From the NCBI GenBank assembly GCA_013314735.1, contig JABUFD010000003.1:186001-250000 (forward strand): a stretch of 64,000 bases of DNA, in the 5' to 3' direction. The notes under the pieces are model-generated. The model was not told where the DNA came from. It searched no databases and saw nothing but the letters and a program-made list of their open reading frames with translations. Shown piece after piece: positions 43,735-52,947 of this stretch. This stretch comes from Anaerolineae bacterium (lineage in GTDB: Bacteria; Chloroflexota; Anaerolineae; Anaerolineales; Anaerolineaceae). Positions within the stretch are counted from its first letter, which is position 1, and every line of letters begins with the position of its first letter. A program made the position numbers and the translations under genes.

Positions 43735-44835
43735 CTAAATCACTTCGAGAAATTCAAAGGTTGGCAGTTGGGGGAAGGCGGCATGTGGTTCCGCCTGGTA
43801 CCAGAATGCGGTCGAAGCAATATCATCCTGCATCGGCAGGTAGCGGCCTTTGCCTTCCAGCGCCATCCGCCAGCCCAGCGCCTGGATCGTCACTTTCAGG
43901 TCCTGCCTGAAGCGGATCGGATCCATGATGTGCCAGCGGTACATGCCAAAGCGCGTATTGGCACGATACAGGCCGTCCGGGCGGATCACCTGCGGCAGGC
44001 CGCTGTAGGGTGATGAAAATTCGCAGTAATGCCCTGCTGGTTGTTCAAAATCCCACGCGCCGCCGAAATAATCTTCCGTGCCGGTACCGCAGATGGTGGG
44101 GAAGTCGCGGTCGCCGTCCATATAGAACTTGATCTCGCCTTCACCCCACCAGCCATTATTATTCACACCCCATGCCAGGTAGGTACCCACATACTGCCCC
44201 TGCCCCTGAACACCGTCGAGGATGGTGCAGACTTCTTTGTACGGCAGCGGATTCACCCGGCGGAATTGGGCATGGAAAGTGGCTTTGTTGGCGGGTACCT
44301 CGGTCAGGGTGTAGTTGATCTGGTAAAAGAAGCCGTGAATGTCATCCGGCACCAAATTCTCGACTGTGATGCGCGCGTGGCGGTGGAACGGCATTTCCCA
44401 ATAGCAGTTGAAGCCACCCGCAGGATTGACCGCCACCGGCAGCGAGGTCAGGTTGGCGCGTTCGCACCAACCCATGCAGAAGAAATCACCGATGGGAACT
44501 TCCACCGAGGGGGTTTCTTCATCATCCCAATACATGCGCAGGATGATGGAGCGCCAATGCTTGGGATGCACTGTGCACCAGATCTGCTGGATGGCGCCCG
44601 GGCCATCAATATCCGCCAGGGTGACGGTTTCCAATCGTTTGAGGTTGATGCAGGGGGACACCTTCCATCCCTGCCCCAATTCGCGCGCTGAAGCCGCGCC
44701 GGTGCCTTCGGTGGCTTTGCCGGCTTCGCCTTTGGCGCCGGTGAAATTCTCCGCGCTGATCGAGCGCGTTTCGGCATTGGACAACGTGGAAAGGTTGCCC
44801 AGGTTCAAGCCCAGTCCATTAAAATCAGTATGCAT
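43735..44835 (-). CDS. DUF2961 protein, glycoside hydrolase family GH172-like
   Basis: 366 aa. Recognised from the DUF2961 pattern: ISAENFTGAKGEAGKATEG, WKVSPCINLKRLETVTLADIDGPGAIQQIW, RMYWDDEETPSVEVPIGDFFCMG, WWGEGEIKFYMDGD and GTGTEDYFGGAWDF. The family now includes difructose-anhydride synthase/hydrolase and arabinofuranosidases (GH172), trimers with two jelly rolls. The GEGE and GTGTEDYFGG glutamates are good active-site candidates. No signal peptide. Start has GGAGGAACC directly upstream. Likely acts on furanose-containing oligosaccharides; exact sugar not known. Confidence 0.85.
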   Translation of the reverse strand: MHTDFNGLGLNLGNLSTLSNAETRSISAENFTGAKGEAGKATEGTGAASARELGQGWKVSPCINLKRLETVTLADIDGPGAIQQIWCTVHPKHWRSIILRMYWDDEETPSVEVPIGDFFCMGWCERANLTSLPVAVNPAGGFNCYWEMPFHRHARITVENLVPDDIHGFFYQINYTLTEVPANKATFHAQFRRVNPLPYKEVCTILDGVQGQGQYVGTYLAWGVNNNGWWGEGEIKFYMDGDRDFPTICGTGTEDYFGGAWDFEQPAGHYCEFSSPYSGLPQVIRPDGLYRANTRFGMYRWHIMDPIRFRQDLKVTIQALGWRMALEGKGRYLPMQDDIASTAFWYQAEPHAAFPQLPTFEFLEVI

Positions 44836-45038
44836 GGTTCCTCCAGTTTTCCGATGAATTGTTGGTTTGCTTCCAGATTAGTGTACTACGCTATCTCCGT
44901 ATTCTGGAAGGCGATTCCAGTCATTTTTTTAAATGAAATTCGATACATAAGGTGAATGGACTGGGAAACGCTTGCAGCATGCGGGTCAAAAAAAGGGGTA
45001 CAATCAAACACAACAGCCATTGATTGGAAAGGGTAACC

Positions 45039-45851
45039 ATGAGCCAATCCCGCACACCGATCCTTTATCTCCCGCACGGCGGCGGACCGTTGCCGTTATT
45101 GGGTGATCCCTCCCAGGAGAATCTGACCCGTTTTCTTACCTCCATCGCAGCCCGATTCGGAGATTTTACCGCCGTCCTGATGGTCAGCGCGCACTGGGTT
45201 GCTGCAACACCCACACTGACCCACCATCCCAACCCGGACCTCCTGTATGATTACTATGGTTTTCCGCCGGAGAGCTACTCCATCCAATACCCAGCTCCTG
45301 GTTCACCGAAACTGGCGGAAAAAGCCGCCGCGCGCCTGCAGGAAGCCGGCCTCCAACCCGCCTTCGATGATGTGCGTGGTTTCGATCACGGCATGTTCGT
45401 GCCGATGAAATTGATGCTCCCTGATGCCAGGATACCGTGCGTGCAATTGTCGCTGATTGCAGGCTTTGATCCCACTGCGCATATCGCCGTTGGGAAAGCG
45501 CTGGCACCGCTGCGGAAAGATGGCGTTCTCATCATCGGCTCCGGCATGTCTTTTCACAATCTGCGCGCTTTTTTCACCCCGCAAAGCACAGTTCCCGGTA
45601 AGGAAAGTGTCGCCTTTGACCAATGGCTGTTTGATACATTCAACAATGATGAATTAACCCTTCAACAGCGGGAAGAACACCTGACCCAATGGGAAAGCGC
45701 TCCGTATGCCCGGTATTGCCACCCATATGAGGATCACCTGCTCCCGCTGCATGTCTGTTTCGGTGCAGCTTGCAACGAATATATCAAGCCCCGGAGATTG
45801 TTTCATGAACCGAGTATGGGGCATATGGTCAGTGCTTATCTCTGGGAATAA
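45039..45851 (+). CDS. DODA-type extradiol dioxygenase (LigB/YgiD family)
   Basis: 270 aa LigB-superfamily metalloenzyme. Metal and catalytic His positions are visible: LPHGGGP (about 11-17), VSAHWV (about 53), FDHGMFVPMKLM (about 120) and the C-terminal MGHMVSAY. Related to plant DOPA-4,5-dioxygenase and E. coli YgiD, which open catechol rings. Start ATG 45039 has AAGGG upstream; TACAAT lies 34 nt before the ATG. It stands alone, converging with a small membrane-protein gene. An oxygen-using enzyme is unexpected in a strict anaerobe, which hints at microaerobic capacity. Confidence 0.88.
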   Translation: MSQSRTPILYLPHGGGPLPLLGDPSQENLTRFLTSIAARFGDFTAVLMVSAHWVAATPTLTHHPNPDLLYDYYGFPPESYSIQYPAPGSPKLAEKAAARLQEAGLQPAFDDVRGFDHGMFVPMKLMLPDARIPCVQLSLIAGFDPTAHIAVGKALAPLRKDGVLIIGSGMSFHNLRAFFTPQSTVPGKESVAFDQWLFDTFNNDELTLQQREEHLTQWESAPYARYCHPYEDHLLPLHVCFGAACNEYIKPRRLFHEPSMGHMVSAYLWE

Positions 45852-45875
45852 ACGCAGGATACCAACCAGGCGTGT

Positions 45876-46235
45876 TCAGTTCTCTGATTTCCTGCGGTTC
45901 AGCCAATCCCAGCCATACAGCGCACCAATCAGGAGCAAGGGCAGGGAAATCAACAGGTATGCAGAAATGGATTCGCGTCCGCGAGTCATCACCACATACA
46001 CCACCGCCAATAAGGCAAACGCCGCCATTCCCACCCACGGACGTTTCCAGGCGAAGATAATTACGGCGATCAGGATGAAATTCGGGATCAGGTGGATCAG
46101 CAATCCAACCGCGGTTTCCCAGAAGGTGTAGCCCTGGCCAAAGACATCCAGGGCAAACAAACCAAGAAACAGGGTAAACGCGATCGCCAGCACCCGCGGA
46201 ATCCACATCACGATATGATTGCCTTTTCCTTTCAT
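45876..46235 (-). CDS. Small membrane protein, DUF7670-like
   Basis: 119 aa with four hydrophobic helices (IPRVLAIAFTLFLGLFALDVFG, AVGLLIHLIPNFILIAVIIFAW, MAAFALLAVVYVV, YLLISLPLLLIGALYGW). The pattern of helix 1 ending LFALDVFG, a GxxFWET segment and a central LIHLIPNF matches a widespread four-helix family of unknown role (DUF7670-like). Start ATG 46235 has GGAGG 5 nt upstream. Monocistronic and divergent from the following operon. Confidence 0.65.
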   Translation of the reverse strand: MKGKGNHIVMWIPRVLAIAFTLFLGLFALDVFGQGYTFWETAVGLLIHLIPNFILIAVIIFAWKRPWVGMAAFALLAVVYVVMTRGRESISAYLLISLPLLLIGALYGWDWLNRRKSEN

Positions 46236-46296
46236 TCTGCCTCCTTCACACATACCATGGCTACCTCCAGTATAGCACCCGAAGCCCGAAAACAGC

Positions 46297-46324
46297 TTGC
46301 CGACTTCCCGGTTCCCATTATAAT
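46297..46324 (+). promoter_or_regulatory. Sigma-70-like promoter of the three-gene operon 46361-48369
   Basis: TTGCCG (46297-46302) and TATAAT (46319-46324) with a 16-bp spacer. The expected start point is about 30 nt before the first ATG, leaving room for the GGAG at 46352. Confidence 0.6.
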
Positions 46325-46360
46325 GAAGTCTGAAAACGATACGGGAGAAATGGAGAATTG

Positions 46361-47239
46361 ATGAAATACAAATCCGAACTGCGCTGGTTGATTCCCCTCA
46401 TCGGGCTGCTGGCCTTAATTGCCGCGCTGATGGGGTTGTTATATGAAACCCCAGGCGCGCCTTATGCTTATACCAACCACCGCGGTGAAGAAGTCATGAT
46501 CAACGGTCATGGGTTATATTCCTATGATACGGTCAGTTCCGCCGCCCAGATGCAGGGAAACGACCTGGTGACCCTCACCGTTGGATTACCGCTCCTGGCA
46601 GTTTCCACCCTGCTGGCTTTCCGCGGGTCACTGCGCGGCAGGCTGCTGCTCACCGGCACCCTTGGTTTTTTCCTCTACACCTACATGTCCATGGCAATGC
46701 TGGCTGCCTACAACAACCTTTTCCTGGTTTATGTTGCCGCTTTCAGCCTGAGTCTGTTTGCCTTCATCCTGTGCATGCTATCGTTTGACCTGAAAAGCCT
46801 GCCCGCGCAATTTTCATCCCGGCTGCCCCGCGTCTGGATATCAACCTTCACTTTCATTGTGGCAGGTTTTCTTTTGCTTGCGTGGCTTGGGCAGCTGGTT
46901 CCACCGTTAGTGCAGAACCAGACCCCACCCATGGAAAACACCACCACCCGTGTGATCCAGGCGATGGATCTCGGCATGGTTGTCCCCTTGGCCCTGCTGG
47001 CAGGCATCCACCTGCTGCGCAAGAACCCGTGGGGTTATTTACTGGCTTCACTTTCCCTCACCAAAGGGGTAACCCTGGGACTGGGTGTCAGTGCCATGGC
47101 GATTAATATGGCACGCGCCGGCGTGCCGGACAGCCTGGGTATCATGATCCCATTCCTCGCCATTACCATCATCAACCTGGTGTTAACAGTGATCCTTTTG
47201 AAAAATGTTAGCACCACCCGGCCGAAACCAGCATCCTGA
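46361..47239 (+). CDS. Hypothetical polytopic membrane protein
   Basis: 292 aa with about eight hydrophobic helices. Helix 1 is followed by an extracytoplasmic loop (ETPGAPYAYTNHRGEEVMINGHGLYSYDT) before the remaining helices. No family recognised. ATG 46361 with GGAG 5 nt upstream is preferred to the TTG three bases earlier. First gene of a probable operon with an NTF2-like protein and another membrane protein (gaps of 20 and 12 nt). Confidence 0.7.
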   Translation: MKYKSELRWLIPLIGLLALIAALMGLLYETPGAPYAYTNHRGEEVMINGHGLYSYDTVSSAAQMQGNDLVTLTVGLPLLAVSTLLAFRGSLRGRLLLTGTLGFFLYTYMSMAMLAAYNNLFLVYVAAFSLSLFAFILCMLSFDLKSLPAQFSSRLPRVWISTFTFIVAGFLLLAWLGQLVPPLVQNQTPPMENTTTRVIQAMDLGMVVPLALLAGIHLLRKNPWGYLLASLSLTKGVTLGLGVSAMAINMARAGVPDSLGIMIPFLAITIINLVLTVILLKNVSTTRPKPAS

Positions 47240-47259
47240 TACCAGAAAAGGAGAGTACC

Positions 47260-47691
47260 GTGCCAATACCAAGTGTTTCTCAAACTGAACGGGAAGAAGT
47301 CACTCGCGTGATCGAAGACAGCATCGGCTGGGCACTGACCAAGGATACCGAGCGGCTGTTTTCAATCGTCGCCAATGACGAGAATTTCTTCATCTTCCAC
47401 CCCGACGAAGGTTCCACCATCGTCGGGTTCGATGCCTTCCAGGCGCTGGGCAGGCGCTCCTGGCTGCAGGACGCGTTCCGTGCGACCGATTTTGCAGTGC
47501 GCGAACTGCGCGTGAACTTTGCCGAATCCGGCACCTGTGCCTGGTTTTCCTGCCGCCTCGATGACCACGCTGAATGGAATGGGCAGCCGATAGGCTGGGA
47601 CAACGCCCGTTGGACCGGCGTGTTGGAACAACGCGCCGGGAAATGGGTGATTGTACAGATGCATTTTTCCTTCGCCTCCCCGGCGGAATAA
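47260..47691 (+). CDS. NTF2-like (SnoaL_3) protein
   Basis: 143 aa cone-shaped NTF2-like fold: N-terminal helices with IEDSIGWALTKDTERLFSIV, then FIFHPDEGSTIVGFDAFQ and strands ending GVLEQRAGKWVIVQMHFSF, the pattern of the SnoaL_3/DUF4440 branch. These proteins bind small hydrophobic ligands or act as isomerases; none can be assigned here. The start is a GTG at 47260 with AAGGAG 7 nt upstream. Middle gene of an operon between two membrane proteins. Confidence 0.85.
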   Translation: MPIPSVSQTEREEVTRVIEDSIGWALTKDTERLFSIVANDENFFIFHPDEGSTIVGFDAFQALGRRSWLQDAFRATDFAVRELRVNFAESGTCAWFSCRLDDHAEWNGQPIGWDNARWTGVLEQRAGKWVIVQMHFSFASPAE

Positions 47692-47703
47692 AAGGCCGTC
47701 CGG

Positions 47704-48369
47704 ATGCCACCGACCAACAAATTCGCATTCACAATCCCTGACCTGGCCTGGCTGGCATTGCTGGGGTTGATCCTGGTGCTGATGCTGGTGCCGCCCATGG
47801 CAGGGATATACCAATCCTTCAACAGCGACCATCCCTACCCGGCGGCATTCCTGAAATTCATGCTGCTGGCGCCGATGGGAGAAATGCTGGCAGCCCGTAT
47901 CCGCAGCGGTCAATGGAAAAAACCAACGTATCTCCTGGGTCGGGCACTGGTATGGGGTTTCCTCGGGATGATGATCGCCCTTGCCTTCCAGTTGTTCAGC
48001 GGCGGAGCAGCCGCCGCAGCGGAACGCGGATTCCTGCCGCGCAGCACTTCCGCGCTGTTGAACGCATTCATCATCTCCACCGCTATGAACGTGTTATTTG
48101 CTCCCGGTATGATGGCATTCCACCGGCTCACCGATACCTGGTTTGACCTGAAAACGGGCGGCACCCCGCGTCCAACCGTCAGAGCAGTTGCTGCTGCGGT
48201 AGCATGGGACAACTTCATCAGTTTTGTTGTTCTGAAAACCATTCCCTTTTTCTGGATTCCCGCCCACACCCTTACTTTCCTGCTGCCGGGCGAATACCGT
48301 GTTCTGATGGCCGCCATGCTTTCGATGGCACTAGGTCTACTGCTGGCTTTCGCCAAACCGCGAGCCTGA
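47704..48369 (+). CDS. Hypothetical membrane protein
   Basis: 221 aa with five or six hydrophobic helices. Features are a PMAGIYQSF loop after helix 1, a conserved-looking MLLAPMGEMLAARI segment and WDNFISFVVLKTIPFFWIPAHTL near the C-terminus, which faintly recalls Mpv17/PMP22 proteins, but the match is not strong enough to name. Starts 12 nt after the NTF2-like gene, so it is the last member of that operon. Confidence 0.7.
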   Translation: MPPTNKFAFTIPDLAWLALLGLILVLMLVPPMAGIYQSFNSDHPYPAAFLKFMLLAPMGEMLAARIRSGQWKKPTYLLGRALVWGFLGMMIALAFQLFSGGAAAAAERGFLPRSTSALLNAFIISTAMNVLFAPGMMAFHRLTDTWFDLKTGGTPRPTVRAVAAAVAWDNFISFVVLKTIPFFWIPAHTLTFLLPGEYRVLMAAMLSMALGLLLAFAKPRA

Positions 48370-48502
48370 TCCGGGAGTTTACGCCACTGCATCAGGGTAT
48401 ATTGCTTGCAAGCCCGTCTGAGAAAGTCGCGCCGGATTCACAAAGAAGCGTGTTTATTTGAAACGCAATAAACAGCTCTTCGCGCCATCAATGGAGATCT
48501 TC

Positions 48503-50131
48503 TCACCGCTTCAACGCCGTCAATGCCGCTACGCCCTTCAAAGCAATTGATTTAAACTTCATCCTGCGGCGCACGGAGGCTTTCTCATCGACCGGGGCAT
48601 ACATGTCATCCCCCAGGATCAGGTGCAGCGCGCGTTCCACCCCGTGCGGGATGATGTCCCCTGCCATGCCATAACCGATGGCGTCATACCCGACAAAATA
48701 CAGACCCGCAATCGGGGTTTGCGGATCCAACCGGTCCGCCCCGCTCTGCCCCATGCGGTGTGCCATTTCCGCCGTCCATGCACCGGTGAAGAACATCGGC
48801 ATCTGCAGTTCCACCACTTCATCGAAATTGGGGAAGACCTCCCGCAGCTGCGCGCGTACCCGTTCCAGTTCCGCTCCCAGGTGATACGGTGATTCCAGTA
48901 CCCAGAAAACATCCAGGGCATGTTTGCCGGGCGGCGCCAGGCGCGGATCAAAATAGGTCGGCGCGTAGCAGTTCAGGGTACGGTCCCAGCCCATCGTGTG
49001 CAGCAGCGAGTGTTCCGGTCCCAACAACGGCTCCGTAGTGCCCAGCACCAGCGCCGCCACATTGGCCGGGATGGCCGCTTTGAGACGCTGAATATAGGCT
49101 GGCGGCAGGTTTGTATCCCCGGCCAGTTTCACCAGGCGGTTTAATCCCGCGTTATGGATCACGATCCCCGCTTTGATGATACGGCCATCTGCCAGCACCA
49201 CCCCCGCCGCCCGTTGGTGTTCGACCACAATCGACGCCACCCGGGTGCGCGTGGCGATGGTTCCACCGCCGCAGCGGATGACATCCGCCAGGCCATTCAC
49301 AATTGCCTGCGTACCGCCCCGGGCGGTACCCCAATCGGCCATTTGTTCAATGGAATCCACAATCGCCCGTTTGGTTTCCATCGCTGAAAAAGTATCAACC
49401 GTCTGTGAGGCGAAGCAATAGGTGATGATCGTCTGCACATACTGTTCATATTCCGGGTTATCCGGGATGAACTGCTGAATGTACTCGCGCGTGGTCATCT
49501 CCTTCGGATAGGAAATATCCGGGTCATACATATCCGCCATCCAGCGGTATACCTTCACCATGCCTTTGTTCCCGCCCACAATACTTGCCTGGGCTTGATC
49601 CAGGTCATGATAACGCCGACCATCCCGCATCACGAACCAGTGCGATCCCTGCTTCTGGTCGCGGTCGTGGGTATCATGGATCGTGATCCAATCAATTTCC
49701 GCCCCCAGCTTGCGGCATAATTTTCCAATCCGGCTGTTGGGGCCTGGACAGGTCCAGGCGGCGGTACTGATGGCATACCCGTGAGTTTCGAGATGGGTAT
49801 ATTTTCCGCCAATGAAAGCCATCTGTTCCAGGACCAATACCTTCTTGCCGGCATTGGCCAGACCGGCAGCCGTCATCAACCCGCCGATGCCGGAGCCGAT
49901 CACCACCGCGTCATACGCATCTGCCAGCGCCAGCGGCGGAGTCTCGAGCTGCGGCGCGGAAAAGACCGCGTTCGGGCAATGGTACAGGCAATCCCCACAT
50001 TCAATGCAGGTATCGGCGTCAATCACCGGGAAAGCCTTTTCGGCAATCGCCAGGTGAATCGCTCCCACAGGGCAGGCAGCCACGCAATAACTGCATCCGG
50101 TGCAACGCTCGGTGTGAATCGTTATCGTCAT
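48503..50131 (-). CDS. Ferredoxin-fused FAD oxidoreductase, CrtI/phytoene-desaturase-like
   Basis: 542 aa. Residues 1-~60 form a two-[4Fe-4S] ferredoxin module (CTGCSYCVAACPVGAI and CIECGDCLYHCPNAVF). Then a CrtI-type flavoprotein: dinucleotide motif DAVVIGSGIGGLMTAAGLANAGKKVLVLE (about 76-104), GGKYTHLETHGY, and the C-terminal GLYFVGYDAIGYGMAGDIIPHGVERA. Such enzymes desaturate, isomerise or saturate polyprenoids. The fused ferredoxin suggests direct electron exchange with an Fe-S donor or acceptor. Start ATG 50131 with GGAGGAGGA upstream; it overlaps the DUF422 gene by 4 nt. Third gene of the operon. Substrate inferred from context only. Confidence 0.85.
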   Translation of the reverse strand: MTITIHTERCTGCSYCVAACPVGAIHLAIAEKAFPVIDADTCIECGDCLYHCPNAVFSAPQLETPPLALADAYDAVVIGSGIGGLMTAAGLANAGKKVLVLEQMAFIGGKYTHLETHGYAISTAAWTCPGPNSRIGKLCRKLGAEIDWITIHDTHDRDQKQGSHWFVMRDGRRYHDLDQAQASIVGGNKGMVKVYRWMADMYDPDISYPKEMTTREYIQQFIPDNPEYEQYVQTIITYCFASQTVDTFSAMETKRAIVDSIEQMADWGTARGGTQAIVNGLADVIRCGGGTIATRTRVASIVVEHQRAAGVVLADGRIIKAGIVIHNAGLNRLVKLAGDTNLPPAYIQRLKAAIPANVAALVLGTTEPLLGPEHSLLHTMGWDRTLNCYAPTYFDPRLAPPGKHALDVFWVLESPYHLGAELERVRAQLREVFPNFDEVVELQMPMFFTGAWTAEMAHRMGQSGADRLDPQTPIAGLYFVGYDAIGYGMAGDIIPHGVERALHLILGDDMYAPVDEKASVRRRMKFKSIALKGVAALTALKR

Positions 50132-50973
50132 TCCTCCTCCTTTACGGCGGTCTTCCGCCGCATCCACCTCCCAATCCCTGCCACCACCAGCGGTCCCATG
50201 CTCATCACACCCACCAGGGTAACCTCCGGGTGAAGCAAAATGGTGGCACTGACCCCGATCGAGGTCAGAAATAATGCGCCATACAACACCAGGGGACCAG
50301 CCATGAGATACCCGTCAACACCCATCCCATGCGGCGGAAACACCAGCCGGAGAATGAGTTGGATAAAAAAAGAAAGGCCCAGCCAGCCGGTGAAATTGCT
50401 GACCGGGATCCCGCCCTGGATCATGGGAAGGTACGCGCCGCCTGCATGCCACACCCACCAACCTCCGTCCACCGCAATGGCATCAATCACCAAATCCCAG
50501 GCGGTGACGGCAAACGCCCCCAGCAGCGACGGTAGCACACACGCACCTACCGCCTGGAACGGGGATTTCCCTTTGAGCATGGGCATGGGCAGCAGAAATT
50601 CGGAAAGATGATAAGCACCGTAAGTGATCGGTCCCCATGCCAGCCCCGCCAGCAGGGGAACACCCGCCACTTGTACTCCCAACAAATCGGGGTAGTGGTA
50701 TGGGCCGAACACCAGCCCGAAATTGACCCCCAGCATTTCTGCCAGGAAGGCGGAAAGGTAAATGAAAGCCAGCAGCAGGCAACCCGCCGCCCAACCGCGG
50801 GTAAGGACCGCATGCCACACCACAAATACCAGCAGTGCAGCGATGAAGCCGATCAGGAAATCGACCGTGAAAGGAATCTTCATGCCAATCGCGGCATTGA
50901 CCACAATCAACACCGTGGAAAGGGCAGTGACCAGCGTGATATACCAGAAAGCGGTTCTGCTGTTGAATGTCAT
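50128..50973 (-). CDS. Carotenoid biosynthesis membrane protein (DUF422, CruF-like)
   Basis: 281 aa with seven or eight hydrophobic helices. It matches the DUF422/CruF family of carotenoid hydratases: AFLAEMLGVNFGLVFGPYHY, GVQVAGVPLLAGLAWGPITYGAY, AWDLVIDAIAVDGGWWVWHAGGAY and GIPVSNFTGWLGLSF. CruF adds water to the C-1',2' double bond of acyclic carotenoid ends. Its 5' end overlaps the geranylgeranyl-reductase-like gene and its 3' end overlaps the ferredoxin-CrtI gene, each by 4 nt (ATGA), so translation is coupled across the operon. Confidence 0.88.
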   Translation of the reverse strand: MTFNSRTAFWYITLVTALSTVLIVVNAAIGMKIPFTVDFLIGFIAALLVFVVWHAVLTRGWAAGCLLLAFIYLSAFLAEMLGVNFGLVFGPYHYPDLLGVQVAGVPLLAGLAWGPITYGAYHLSEFLLPMPMLKGKSPFQAVGACVLPSLLGAFAVTAWDLVIDAIAVDGGWWVWHAGGAYLPMIQGGIPVSNFTGWLGLSFFIQLILRLVFPPHGMGVDGYLMAGPLVLYGALFLTSIGVSATILLHPEVTLVGVMSMGPLVVAGIGRWMRRKTAVKEEE

Positions 50974-52142
50974 ATTCCACCGCCGCGGTACGGCTTAAAA
51001 ATCACCTCGCCCAGCAGTAATGGTGCTTCCCAGGTGATGGCGCGGTACAAATCTCGGTAGGTATGCTCGCCCGAGATCACCCCGAACATCACATCCTGCA
51101 TGCGTTTGCTGCGGTGCAGCATGTTTGTCGCCAGCTTTGGATGGCGGTACATAACATTCGCAATCCGCTGCGAATATTGGAAATGCGGCAGGATTTCCTC
51201 CCAGATGCGCCGCGTGTAGGCCTCAAAATCGAGTGTGGCATGATTCCATTGCGCCAGGATGGTTTCCGCGGCGATGGTACCGCTCCACAGCGCGTAATGG
51301 ATGCCCTCGCCCAGGAACGGGTCGGCCATATTGGCAGCATCACCCGCCACCATCACCCGTCCGCCCAGGTGAAGTACTTCCTTAGCCCCACCCAATGGAA
51401 TGCGGTGCCCGCGGATGCGCTGGATCTCGTAGGAGGCAATGTGCGGCTGGCGCTCCAGGTATCGCTCCAGGATCTTGCGCAGCTGCGGTTCCTTTGCGTC
51501 TGAGGCATTGAAGATTCCCACCGAGAAATGGTCCGCCTTGGGAAAGATCCAGCCATAGCCATGCGAAATCGCCCCGAAATCAAAAGTGGCGTAAGTGCCC
51601 TGGTCTTCCAGCGCTGCCAGCGGTACAGTCACTTCGGCTTCCAGCGCAGAACCGGCACGCCGCTTTCCGATGATCCCGGTGAGATGGGCGACCACGCTGT
51701 TGATGCCATCCGCCCCCACCAGCACGCGTGCCTGGTCTTCGCCCTGGCTGCTGCGTACCCGTACCCCCTCTGATAACAGTTCCACCCCGGTTACCCGGCA
51801 CACATCGCGTACAATGGCACCCTCGGCTTCCGCTTTCCTGACCAGGTAATGATCAAATTTATCACGCATCACCAGCGCCGCGTATGGCTTGAGGGTGCGG
51901 GTACGGAATACAGACTTCCCATCGTAGGCGACAACCCCACCCGCGGATTGGAATTCGAGGGCAAGCGTTACCGAAAACGGGATCAGCGCCTGTGCCTTGC
52001 GCGGCAGACCACCGCCGCAGGCTTTGTAACGCGGCAATGATTCTTTTTCCAGCAATAACACATCCAACCCGGCGCGTGCCAGGAGGTACGCTGCAATCGA
52101 TCCCGCCGGACCGCTTCCGGCAATGATGACATCATGGATCAT
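50970..52142 (-). CDS. Geranylgeranyl reductase family flavoprotein
   Basis: 390 aa FAD protein of the GGR/ChlP/digeranylgeranylglycerophospholipid reductase group. N-terminal GxGxxG as IAGSGPAGSIAAYLLARAGLDVLLLEK, the family motif PRYKACGGGLPRKA, and the second FAD motif GRVMVAGDAANMADPFLGEGIHYAL. It reduces prenyl chains of quinones, lipids, chlorophylls or carotenoids. AAGGGA lies upstream of ATG 52142. First gene of the three-gene operon, overlapping the DUF422 gene by 4 nt. Confidence 0.92.
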   Translation of the reverse strand: MIHDVIIAGSGPAGSIAAYLLARAGLDVLLLEKESLPRYKACGGGLPRKAQALIPFSVTLALEFQSAGGVVAYDGKSVFRTRTLKPYAALVMRDKFDHYLVRKAEAEGAIVRDVCRVTGVELLSEGVRVRSSQGEDQARVLVGADGINSVVAHLTGIIGKRRAGSALEAEVTVPLAALEDQGTYATFDFGAISHGYGWIFPKADHFSVGIFNASDAKEPQLRKILERYLERQPHIASYEIQRIRGHRIPLGGAKEVLHLGGRVMVAGDAANMADPFLGEGIHYALWSGTIAAETILAQWNHATLDFEAYTRRIWEEILPHFQYSQRIANVMYRHPKLATNMLHRSKRMQDVMFGVISGEHTYRDLYRAITWEAPLLLGEVIFKPYRGGGI

Positions 52143-52281
52143 ATCGGTTTCCCTTCAGTGAAAGCTATGAACGACCGAGACTTTGCTGCAAAGCCTTAAC
52201 CTAATGGTATTGTATAAAAAACCAATGCATTTTTCAACGAGTACAACCGCAAATTGCCCAACAAACACCGCCTCGAGGTCC

Positions 52282-52827
52282 TTATATCCCAATCCGTTTC
52301 GCCATCAGAATATCCGGTCTTCCAACCCCGTTGGCATCTGGCACCACACCCACCACCTGAAAGCCCAGCTTGCGATAAAAGTCAATGGGATGGCGGTGGA
52401 GGCTGCGAATGCGGGTTAATTTACCCGGCAGATCGGCGTACAGGTCCGGGTCTCCACCCAGGCTGGTGCGGTTGTTTTCATCATCCGTACCCAACATCAG
52501 GGTAATACCGCCACGCTCCCGTGCCTGGCTTTCCAGTGCCCTGACCAGGATCGTACCAATTCCCTGCCCCTGCTGATCCCCCCGCACCACCAGCGGGTGC
52601 AGCTCCCACACCCTTCCGTCATATTGGGGCAAAGCGCCAACCCATCCAACCACGTCGCCACTGGCATCCTCCGCTGCCAGCATCAGGCGCCCTGCTTCCA
52701 GTGACTCCATGACCTCATCCGCGGCCTCCGCCAGGCTGCTCCAGCCATCCGGCAGTTGCTCTGCCAGGATGACGGCCGCCTGGTTACGTTGGTGACGGGT
52801 GAGGTTTGCTCCATTGATGATTTTCAT
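52282..52827 (-). CDS. GNAT family N-acetyltransferase
   Basis: 181 aa. N-terminal LTRHQRNQAAVILAEQL, strand DASGDVVGWVGALPQY, acetyl-CoA loop QGQGIGTILVRALE and a C-terminal PIDFYRKLGFQVVGVVPDANG, the pattern of AAC(6')-like or DNA-repair-associated GNATs. ATG 52827 is chosen for the GGAG 4 nt upstream; nine earlier in-frame residues are unsupported. Divergent from the small zinc-ribbon gene. Substrate unknown. Confidence 0.85.
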   Translation of the reverse strand: MKIINGANLTRHQRNQAAVILAEQLPDGWSSLAEAADEVMESLEAGRLMLAAEDASGDVVGWVGALPQYDGRVWELHPLVVRGDQQGQGIGTILVRALESQARERGGITLMLGTDDENNRTSLGGDPDLYADLPGKLTRIRSLHRHPIDFYRKLGFQVVGVVPDANGVGRPDILMAKRIGI

Positions 52828-52947
52828 CCTGCTCCATCCTTGACTGGTAGACAATCTGGTGAATTATTCGATTGTACCAAAACCTGTTTTCTCGCACAGG
52901 TTGGATTTTCCTGCTACAATCAAGGCAATCATCCCAAGGAGAACAGC

